A DNA stretch of 5,090 bases from an uncultured Desulfovibrio sp. (GTDB taxonomy: Bacteria; Desulfobacterota; Desulfovibrionia; Desulfovibrionales; Desulfovibrionaceae), in contig CAMBWG010000191.1 of NCBI GenBank assembly GCA_945871415.1, forward strand, positions 1 to 5,090, read 5' to 3'. The position numbers and the translations under genes are program-made. Of this stretch, positions 1 through 5,090 are shown piece after piece. Each line of letters begins with the position of its first letter. The first letter of the stretch is position 1. Below the pieces are notes generated by a model. It ran no database searches and was not told the DNA's origin. It was given only the letters and a program-made list of their open reading frames with translations.

Positions 1-183
1 GCATGGAAATGTGCAGAGGGGCTTTCGTTTTGGCGTCAACAGAGGGCTCCGATTTTCTGCATATGGCAGATATGGATATTTTTTTCTGTATCCGCTCCCC
101 AACATCTGCCAGTCTTGCCGCAAAGAGACAGATTCGACCGTATTGCCGTAATGTCGCGGTGAGAAACAAAAAATGGAGCAGGT
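1..183. other. Leader region without a supportable gene
   Basis: This stretch is more AT-rich (about 48% GC) than the genes that follow and contains a run of seven T at 79-85. Frame 1 is open from the window edge to a TGA at 160-162, and frame 2 to a TAA at 149-151. Either could be the tail of an upstream gene, but neither translation resembles a protein I know and both are rich in residues typical of chance reading. Small inverted repeats occur near 56-74, with 5-bp stems that are too weak to call a terminator. I could not find a convincing -35/-10 pair. The region may hold the promoter or intergenic space ahead of the structural operon, but that is inference. Confidence 0.4.
175..178 (+). 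promoter_or_regulatory. Ribosome binding site for the capsid gene
   Basis: GGAG lies 5 nt upstream of the ATG at 184. It matters because it argues that translation of the capsid gene begins at 184, in frame 1. The first ATG in the main capsid frame, at 387, has no Shine-Dalgarno-like sequence before it. Confidence 0.6.
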
Positions 184-1778
184 ATGGGGTCTTTGCAAGA
201 TTTTCAGGCGCAGGTCGAGGAACGGGCGACGCGCGCTTCCAAGATGAAGCAGGCGCTCGTCGAGCCGTTCCGTCGCAATGAGACGATTTTTTCATCCCCA
301 GAACGGCGGCGGAGGCTAAAGAACGGAATCTGATTCTGGAAAGCGCCATCCAGGATACCGCCTACAGTCTTGCCCAAAACGGTGCCATGATCGCCGCCGT
401 CCACGCTCGCGCCTTGCAGGGCTACGAGCGGAGGCATGGGCATCTCCCGTCTGATGATCTGCTGGCTTCCTGCCATAAGGCCATCGAAAATGCCATTCTG
501 CTGGGCAGTGACAAGCTCAAGGGGCAAGGCATTTTTGAAAGCGCGGATATGAGCACGACGGATGGTATCCTCATGCGGGATCGCCTCATATCCCTTGTGC
601 TCCCTGTTCAGCTGCAAAGCATCACGGCCAATATGGTGACGCACATCCCGGGGGACTTCAATCAGAGCGAGTTCTTCCGTGTGGATCGTGTGGCCGGTTC
701 GACCTTCGGAGCCCTCACGAAAGGCGACCGCATTACCTATGCCTATGACGGCCTCTATTCGGTTATGGATCAGCGGGCCCCGCTCGGAACAGGTGACGGG
801 AGCAAGACGGATTTTTCCTTCGATTCCAAAAGTCTGCACGGGGTTTCCTACCCCTTCAAACCGAAGCGCACGCGCATCTGGGTGGACCGCCGTGTCGTGG
901 CCGAAGACGACGGCAGCGGCAATATCATAGGAACCTACACGCAGGAAGACACTCCCGTGGTCGTTTCCGGGACGGTTAACTATGCGGAAGGACAGATGAC
1001 CGTAAAGTTCACCGTAGCCCCTGCCACGGGGCTGGAGTTGCATGTCGGCTTTGACGTGAACATCGAAACGAGCCCGGAGCTTATTCCCCGTATCGATCAC
1101 CAGATGCGGAGCCGGGTTCTGTATCCGCACGAGTCCGCCATTTGCGGCAGCGCCACCCTTCAGGCCCTCTGGGCGCTCCGCCGTGAACTGGGGCAGGACA
1201 TCGACAACCTGACCATGCAGGGGCTGCGGAACTTGCTGGCCGCGGACAAGGATCGCAAGAATCTGCACGAGATGCTTTTCCACGTCAAAAATCAGGTGGA
1301 ATGGTGCTCTGTCGGCGATTCGCAGCTCACCCTGCGCGAGCACTACGAAAGCCTGAATGCCGCTCTGCTGGAAGTCGACAGCAAGCTCATCAACGGCAAC
1401 GGGGTCGTCGGTCTTACCGGCATTGTGGGGGCGTCGGATGTGGTCAATGTCTTCCGTTACCTGCCCGCGCCCTATTTTGTCGCCGCCCCCGGCTATCGCT
1501 CTGTGGCCCAGCCGCATTTTGTCGGCACGGTATTCGGGCAGTGGGCTCTGTATTGCAATCCGCAGATGGACGCCAAAACGGCGCTGTGCTTCGGGCGCGG
1601 GCCGGAGCATGGGCAGACTGCCTTTGTGGCCGGCGACGCCGTGCCTGCGCTGTCCTTCCGGCATCCGATGCTGGGCGATCTGACGCAGAAGGCCACCATG
1701 TGGGAACTCGCGTACCGGGACATGCAGCCTTTTGACGGTGAAAAGTACCTCTGCAAACTCACGTTCACGGACGAATAG
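184..1778 (+). CDS. Probable phage major capsid protein, with an apparent -1 frameshift near its 5' end
   Basis: This probably encodes the main subunit of the phage head shell. Bases 184-291 are read in frame 1. After the T run at 287-292 the coding sense continues in frame 3 to the TAG at 1776-1778, giving 531 residues if the frames are joined. Frame 3 is open only from 282 and has no ATG, GTG or TTG before 387, yet its translation from 303 to 387 looks coding, with a helix-like AAEAKERNLILESAIQDTAY stretch. Joined residues 1-68 resemble the helical N-terminal segment of HK97-fold capsids. Residues about 202-294 look like an inserted beta-domain (GTVNYAEG motif). The C-terminal part, with FGRGPEHGQTAFVAGDAVP and a closing YRDMQPFDGEKYLCKLTF strand pattern, is typical of large myophage capsid proteins. 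The assignment rests on overall pattern and on the adjoining tail sheath gene, not on an alignment. As written, translation from 184 would stop at 331-333 after 49 residues. The cause may be a lost T (mutation or sequencing error) or ribosomal slippage. Confidence 0.7.
287..292 (+). other. Frame transition at a T6 homopolymer in the capsid gene
   Basis: The reading frame that begins with a good ribosome binding site at 184 stops at 331-333. The frame that encodes the rest of the capsid protein opens at 282. The two overlap across this run of six T, and one additional T, or a -1 slip after the TTT codon at 289-291, joins them into one protein. It is not a classic X XXY YYZ slippery heptamer, because the codon before the slip (ATT) would mispair on GAT after slipping. 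Confidence 0.65.
786..1064 (+). other. Beta-rich insertion domain within the capsid protein
   Basis: Codons for about residues 202-294 of the joined capsid protein. The segment begins with GTGDGSKTDFSF, continues through a TRIWVDRRVV strand and a DDGSGNIIG turn, and ends with GTVNYAEGQMTVKFTVAPA and VGFDVNIE. The alternating strands and the GTVNYA-G pattern recur in accessory beta-sandwich domains of many phage virion proteins. It probably projects from the capsid surface, which is inference. Confidence 0.5.
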
Positions 1779-1783
1779 CCGAC

Positions 1784-1790
1784 GGAGAAG
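1784..1790 (+). promoter_or_regulatory. Ribosome binding site for the 123-residue gene
   Basis: GGAGAAG is followed by a 5-nt spacer and the ATG at 1796. It lies in the short gap after the capsid stop codon. Confidence 0.6.
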
Positions 1791-1795
1791 TTACC

Positions 1796-2167
1796 ATGCA
1801 GAAGAAGACGTTTCTTGTGACCAACAGGGGCGAAGGCTCGATCACCCTCGTGGGGCGCTCCCGCATTGAAATTCCGGGCAACTGCAAGGAGTTCCCCGTC
1901 AGCCTGTCCGCTGAAAGGGCGCAGGCTATCGTTTCCCGCCTGAAGCACTCCTATCCTCTTTTGAAAATATCGGAAGTTCCCGCGCAGCCCATTGCGTCCG
2001 GGGAGGAAAAAAAGAGCGCTGCGGCGCAGGCCGGGCAGGGGCAGAACGTCCCGACGCAGGACAAGGCCGCTACGCCGGAGCAGGGCGAAGGCGAACAGGA
2101 GCGGCAAGCTCAGGCGCAGCAGGACAAGGCCGCTACGCCGGAGCAGGGCAGCGCCCGGAAGAGGTAA
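1796..2167 (+). CDS. Small phage structural-module protein with a disordered repeat tail, function unknown
   Basis: I do not recognise the family. The 123-residue product has two parts. Residues 1 to about 62 look folded: two or three short beta strands (KTFLVTNRGEG, ITLVGRSRIEIPG) followed by a helix (SAERAQAIVSRLKHSY). Residues about 66-123 are low-complexity, rich in Gln, Ala, Glu, Gly and Lys, and are likely disordered. The tail contains DKAATPEQG twice, encoded by an exact 31-bp repeat 63 bp (21 codons) apart. The start at 1796 has a strong ribosome binding site, and the stop is 3 bp before the sheath start. A small gene between capsid and sheath suggests a head decoration, head completion or connector protein, but this is position-based inference. 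There is no signal peptide or membrane segment. Confidence 0.75.
   Translation: MQKKTFLVTNRGEGSITLVGRSRIEIPGNCKEFPVSLSAERAQAIVSRLKHSYPLLKISEVPAQPIASGEEKKSAAAQAGQGQNVPTQDKAATPEQGEGEQERQAQAQQDKAATPEQGSARKR
2056..2086 (+). repeat. Direct repeat copy 1 (31 bp)
   Basis: First copy of an exact 31-bp repeat that starts GCAGGACAAGGCC and ends GGAGCAGGGC. It lies in the tail-coding part of the 123-residue gene and encodes the DKAATPEQG motif. Confidence 0.9.
2119..2149 (+). repeat. Direct repeat copy 2 (31 bp)
   Basis: Second exact copy, offset by 63 bp (a multiple of three), so both copies are read in the same frame and give the same peptide. This suggests an in-frame duplication within the linker. 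Confidence 0.9.
2161..2164 (+). promoter_or_regulatory. Ribosome binding site for the tail sheath gene
   Basis: GAGG lies 6 nt upstream of the ATG at 2171, inside the last codons of the preceding gene. This suggests translational coupling of the two genes. Confidence 0.5.
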
Positions 2168-2170
2168 GCC

Positions 2171-3910
2171 ATGAAATCCACCATTACCAATGCGGCGGAG
2201 ATCACGATTCTTGAGCCCATTGACAACAACTACAAAACCGGCGGCGGGGACATCTCGACAGGCGGCGCTCTTGTGATTGCCAGCAAGGGGAAGCCGTTTA
2301 CTCCCATGGCCATCTACGGCGGGACGACGGATATTGAAGACAATTTCGGAACTCCCCTGCCCAAAAAGTCCGTAGGCATGGAGGGGCTTCGCCATGTCCA
2401 GGACGCGGCGGCCGAATGCAGCTATGTCAATGTGGTCCGCGTAGTAAATACGCTGACCTATCGTTTCCCCTCGCTTGCCTTTCTCATTGCCCGCGAGACG
2501 GATACGGAATGGGCAGCCGGCACCGGCTATGCCGCGGGCGACGTGGTGAGCTACCTGGGTGCGAAGTATCTGTGCGTCTCTCCTCATACCGCAGCCGATG
2601 ACAACGCCCCTGCGGCCGCGGAACAGACAGACTGGCTTCCGTATGCGGGCAGCGTGGAGAAGACGGCGCATCGCTACAACGAAGAAGTCGTTGTGGGGGA
2701 AGGGGCGTTCCTTGCCATTTATCCCGTTGATGGCGACGCCTCCACGAACCGCAGCGTCGAGATTGCGGACGTTGACTCGGACGCACGGCGCTTCACGCTG
2801 GCCATTTACGATAAGGACGCCATGGGGGAGGAGTATCTTCTCGAAGAGCACACTGTTGGCCTGGACGAAGACGACAAGGACGACATGGGGCTTTCCGCCT
2901 ACATTGAAACCGTCTTTGAGCGCGACAGCAAACGTTTTCGCGTGGACTTCATGGAAGGCGTCTCCTGGGATGAAGTCGAGCCGGTTCTCAAGGCCAATGC
3001 TTCCACCCGGACCGAGCGGAAAACCTTCGGCTTCCAGGGCGGCACATCCGGGGATGAACCGGAGATCAGCGACTGGCAGCTCGGCGTCGCTGTGTTTCGC
3101 AATGAGCGAGTGGCCTGCAATCTGCTTTTTGCCGCCGGTATCTACGATCAGGACGTGCTTGTGAGCCTGGCCGACGTGGCCGACGAACGGCATATCGCCT
3201 TTTTCTATGACGTTCCTCCGGCCCTCAAAAGCGCCGAAGCCATCGCGTGGGATGCTGAAATGGGGCTGAAAAGCCGCCATGCGCGCGCCTACTATGCGCC
3301 GTACGCCGCAAACGACCAGTGGCGGGGCGGCAAAACCGTCTGGGGCGTCTCCGGGGCCATGGCCGCAGCCAAAGCCAGATGCAACAAGATTGTGACCGTG
3401 GGGAGCACGCCCGGCGTGCATTACCCGCCGGCAGGAGAAAAAAGGGCAAATCTCACGCGCACGGGACTCACCGCCCTGTTCCCTGATGACCGCATCAACC
3501 GTGACGCTCTGTATGACGGGCGTATCAACCCGATTTTGCCTGTCGCCTCCGGCGGGTGCGCGGCTGATGATGATCTGACCCATATTTTTCAGACGAACTA
3601 CATCCGGTTCGGCTGGATCAACGACGTTCTGGATTACATCGATCACCGGTTTTATGAGGGGGCCCAGCAGGTCAAATTTGAGCCTGACGGGCTCACCCGT
3701 ACCGGTCTCATGGACATGACAACCGCCATCATGGAAGAGCTCGTCACGTCCGGCGCTCTTGTGACCCCCCGCGATCCCGTCCAGGATGGAAGCGCACCGT
3801 ACATCATTACGGTGGAGCAGCTTGAAATCGACCTCTGGAAGGTGACGTGGGCAATCTGTATCTCCGGGGCTGCCCGCCGTATTGCCGGTCAGCCGAAACT
3901 TATCAGGTAG
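2171..3910 (+). CDS. Phage contractile tail sheath protein with an inserted carbohydrate-binding-like module
   Basis: This 579-residue protein probably forms the outer contractile sheath around the tail tube, whose contraction drives the tube through the host envelope. The N-terminus has the sheath-like GGALVIASKGKP strand followed by a segment ending in NFG at residues 58-60. Residues about 165-290 fit the middle sheath domain: EGAFLAIYPVDGDA, a beta-rich stretch, an acidic loop, then YIETVFERDSKRFRV. The C-terminal domain (about 465-579) contains QTNYIRFGWINDVLDYIDHR, EELVTSGALVTPRDPV and a closing strand pair (EIDLWKVTWAICISGAARRI), as in sheath proteins where C-terminal strands interlock neighbouring subunits. 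Residues about 110-160 do not fit the sheath fold and resemble a CBM5/12 (ChiA-type chitin-binding) module. The start has a good ribosome binding site. The sheath call comes from pattern recognition; the capsid gene nearby favours a phage over a bacteriocin or injection particle. Confidence 0.82.
   Translation: MKSTITNAAEITILEPIDNNYKTGGGDISTGGALVIASKGKPFTPMAIYGGTTDIEDNFGTPLPKKSVGMEGLRHVQDAAAECSYVNVVRVVNTLTYRFPSLAFLIARETDTEWAAGTGYAAGDVVSYLGAKYLCVSPHTAADDNAPAAAEQTDWLPYAGSVEKTAHRYNEEVVVGEGAFLAIYPVDGDASTNRSVEIADVDSDARRFTLAIYDKDAMGEEYLLEEHTVGLDEDDKDDMGLSAYIETVFERDSKRFRVDFMEGVSWDEVEPVLKANASTRTERKTFGFQGGTSGDEPEISDWQLGVAVFRNERVACNLLFAAGIYDQDVLVSLADVADERHIAFFYDVPPALKSAEAIAWDAEMGLKSRHARAYYAPYAANDQWRGGKTVWGVSGAMAAAKARCNKIVTVGSTPGVHYPPAGEKRANLTRTGLTALFPDDRINRDALYDGRINPILPVASGGCAADDDLTHIFQTNYIRFGWINDVLDYIDHRFYEGAQQVKFEPDGLTRTGLMDMTTAIMEELVTSGALVTPRDPVQDGSAPYIITVEQLEIDLWKVTWAICISGAARRIAGQPKLIR
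2498..2650 (+). other. CBM5/12-like carbohydrate-binding module inside the sheath protein
   Basis: Codons for residues about 110-160. The spacing of W114, Y120, G123-D124-V125, Y128, Y133, C135, H139, P147 and W155 follows the small chitin-binding pattern of W-x-x-G-x-x-Y-x-x-G-D-x-V-x-Y-x-G-x-x-Y ending in a Trp. This is a known fold in secreted chitinases and in phage tail fibres. Here it sits between the N-terminal strand region and the middle domain of the sheath, so it is probably displayed on the outer tail surface (inference). Sugar binding has not been shown. Confidence 0.65.
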
Positions 3911-3912
3911 GA
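3909..3912 (+). promoter_or_regulatory. Ribosome binding site fixing the start of the 237-residue gene
   Basis: AGGA overlaps the sheath stop codon and lies 6 nt before the ATG at 3919. An in-frame ATG exists at 3847 but lies inside the sheath gene, has no clear binding site, and would add 24 residues that look like shadow translation. The start at 3919 is therefore preferred. Confidence 0.6.
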
Positions 3913-3918
3913 ACCGCT

Positions 3919-4632
3919 ATGGATGACTACATGTTTCCCACCACGCGCAAGGGGCTTGAGCAGGCGGGGATGATTTTTGAATCCGCAGCCGGAGAATCCG
4001 GGAACAAGCCGACGGATACGGACGATATTGCCGAATCCGCCCGCAGCACTGCCCGCGCAGGGGCCATGTCCGCGCTGCTGTCGTGGATTGCGGGGGGGGA
4101 CTACTCCTATGACACGCTTGATGAGCTGGTGATTGTCGTTGCCGACCTTGATGGCGATTTTGAAATCTCCGAGGAGGAAGAGGATACGTACAATCGCATA
4201 TGGGCTGAAATGGGCGATGCCCTGCTTTCGCTTGGCGCGGATGCGAAGGATGCTCAGGCGCTTGTGGACGGTCCCGGCAAGGACGCCGACGATGCCGCGG
4301 CCCGGCTCGGCAAGACATTGGCCGAGAGCATGGATGAGGAACAGGCTGACGATGACAGTCTGATTTCCGGCTTTGCCCTGGGCGAAGAAGCCATTCTGGA
4401 AAGCGTGGCTGATGACTCGCGCCTGCACGGGATTATGGAGGCAACCTACAAGACCAGGAAGGTTGTGCGCGACGGCAAGGTTGAAGTTGCACGCAAGCGC
4501 GTAAGCGGAACGGTGCGCCAGTCCGCCGAACAGAAACTTGCATTGCGCAAAGCCCGCAGCAAGTCACATACCGCCGCCGCGAACCTGAAGCGTCGCAAGT
4601 CCATGCGGATACGCAAGAACCGGGGGCTGTAG
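3919..4632 (+). CDS. Acidic/basic tail-module protein with an EF-hand-like loop, function unknown
   Basis: I do not recognise the family. The 237-residue product is polarised in charge. Residues 61-170 contain 33 acidic and 6 basic residues, whereas residues 176-237 contain 22 basic and 3 acidic, ending in a Lys/Arg-rich tail (LKRRKSMRIRKNRGL). Residues 76-87 read DLDGDFEISEEE, which matches the calcium-binding EF-hand loop at positions 1, 3, 5, 8, 9 and 12, but has Phe rather than Gly at position 6. The following segment (DTYNRIWAEMGDALLSLG) could be the exiting helix. There is no signal peptide or membrane segment. The gene starts 8 bp after the sheath stop and ends 5 bp before the next gene, so it probably belongs to the tail assembly operon. 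A role in tail assembly or as a virion protein is inference. The basic tail could bind nucleic acid or an acidic partner. Confidence 0.75.
   Translation: MDDYMFPTTRKGLEQAGMIFESAAGESGNKPTDTDDIAESARSTARAGAMSALLSWIAGGDYSYDTLDELVIVVADLDGDFEISEEEEDTYNRIWAEMGDALLSLGADAKDAQALVDGPGKDADDAAARLGKTLAESMDEEQADDDSLISGFALGEEAILESVADDSRLHGIMEATYKTRKVVRDGKVEVARKRVSGTVRQSAEQKLALRKARSKSHTAAANLKRRKSMRIRKNRGL
4144..4179 (+). other. EF-hand-like calcium-binding loop
   Basis: Codons for residues 76-87 of the 237-residue protein. The Asp residues at loop positions 1, 3 and 5, Ile at 8, Ser at 9 and Glu at 12 are the usual calcium ligands or core positions. Only one such loop is clear, whereas EF-hands usually occur in pairs. 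Confidence 0.45.
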
Positions 4633-4637
4633 CCGTC

Positions 4638-5090
4638 ATGTCCGACGAAGAGCGCAGCATTCAGAATCAGCAGGGCGACGCCGCTGCAAAAATAATCGGG
4701 AATACCGATTTCCGGCTGGCAGATGCCAGGAAATGCTGGCTTTCGGATGGAGAAACGACCATTGCCGGGGTGTATGGCCCCGGCACAAGCATTGAAATCT
4801 CGGCGGAATGGACGCAGCCCTTCGAGGATATGACTCCGGGGTCGGCAATGCGCACTGCTGGCGCGGCCCTACAGGCATACCCAGGGGCAACGATGATTAA
4901 GGCGTTCAATACCCGCCAGACATGGCAGGGTAATTCGCCGACGCAGTTCAATCTTGAGCTTATGCTCTATGCCCTGCAAGACCCCGAAGTTGAGGTAATG
5001 CAGCCCTTGCGGGCCCTGGAATACTTTATCGCGCCGGACGTGGATGCGTTCTGGGGCGGGCCTGGGCAGATTTCCAGGGCCTTGCAGCTG
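4638..5090 (+). CDS. Partial phage tail or baseplate structural protein (runs off the window)
   Basis: An open frame of 151 codons from the ATG at 4638 continues past the window end, so its full length is unknown. The first 20 or so residues are polar (MSDEERSIQNQQGDAAAK). A beta-rich region follows, with GVYGPGTSIEISAEWTQPFED, then NTRQTWQGNSP at residues 91-101 and a FNLELMLYALQDPEVEVMQP segment at 104-123. The W-x-G-x-S-P motif followed by a hydrophobic strand and D-P-x-x-E-V-x-x-P-L-x-x-L resembles segments I associate with tail or baseplate proteins of contractile phages, but I cannot name a family. The upstream stop is 5 bp away, and a G run at 4622-4626 is the only, rather distant, ribosome-binding candidate, so translational coupling is likely. 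All other readings of this region are less coding-like. Confidence 0.7.
   Translation, partial: MSDEERSIQNQQGDAAAKIIGNTDFRLADARKCWLSDGETTIAGVYGPGTSIEISAEWTQPFEDMTPGSAMRTAGAALQAYPGATMIKAFNTRQTWQGNSPTQFNLELMLYALQDPEVEVMQPLRALEYFIAPDVDAFWGGPGQISRALQL

Noticed and set aside
56..85. Possible rho-independent terminator (inverted repeats then seven T)
   Set aside because: The stems are only 5 bp and AT-rich or short, and the T run does not directly follow a stable hairpin.
3..281. Plus-strand open frame of 92 codons over the leader
   Set aside because: It overlaps the capsid start region out of frame, its later half is shadow translation of frame 1, and it has no convincing binding site at its ATG.
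204..1664. Long minus-strand open frame (486 codons) opposite the capsid gene
   Set aside because: It is antisense to a well-supported gene in GC-rich sequence, where complementary frames often stay open. Its translation resembles no protein and has no clear ribosome binding site.
1493..3646. Long minus-strand open frame (717 codons) opposite the capsid, small and sheath genes
   Set aside because: It spans three plus-strand genes, is rich in Arg, Gly and Pro as expected from antisense GC-rich DNA, and has no recognisable domain.
3847..3918. Upstream in-frame ATG for the 237-residue gene
   Set aside because: It lies within the sheath gene without a binding site; the ATG at 3919 has AGGA at a normal distance.
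333..4405. A 13-bp match (ATTCTGGAAAGCG) at 333-345 and 4393-4405
   Set aside because: Both copies are inside coding sequence with unrelated flanks, and a match this short can arise by chance and codon preference.

Overview
The window is part of the structural (virion) module of a contractile-tailed bacteriophage or prophage. All credible genes lie on the + strand and are tightly packed, with gaps of 17, 3, 8 and 5 bp, so they are probably co-transcribed. GC content is roughly 55-62% in the genes and drops to about 48% (86 of the first 180 bases) in the leader at positions 1-183. A proteobacterial host is plausible. A Desulfovibrionaceae-type host is my best guess from the general look of the proteins, but nothing here proves it.

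Layout: positions 1-183 hold no gene I can support. Positions 184-1778 encode a probable major capsid protein of 531 residues. Its first 36 codons lie in a different frame from the rest, and the two parts join at a run of six T (287-292). The next gene, 1796-2167, encodes a 123-residue protein with a compact N-terminus and a low-complexity tail that carries an exact 31-bp tandem-type repeat. Positions 2171-3910 encode a contractile tail sheath protein that appears to carry an inserted chitin/carbohydrate-binding-like (CBM5/12) module. Positions 3919-4632 encode a 237-residue protein of unknown function with an acidic middle, an EF-hand-like loop and a strongly basic C-terminus. The last gene begins at 4638 and runs off the end of the window; it looks like a tail or baseplate structural protein.

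How they fit together: the capsid protein builds the head shell and the sheath forms the contractile outer tube. The small protein between them and the two genes downstream are presumably head completion, tail assembly, tube or baseplate components. The points most worth a second look are the capsid frameshift, the carbohydrate-binding-like module inside the sheath, and the EF-hand-like, charge-polarised protein next to it.
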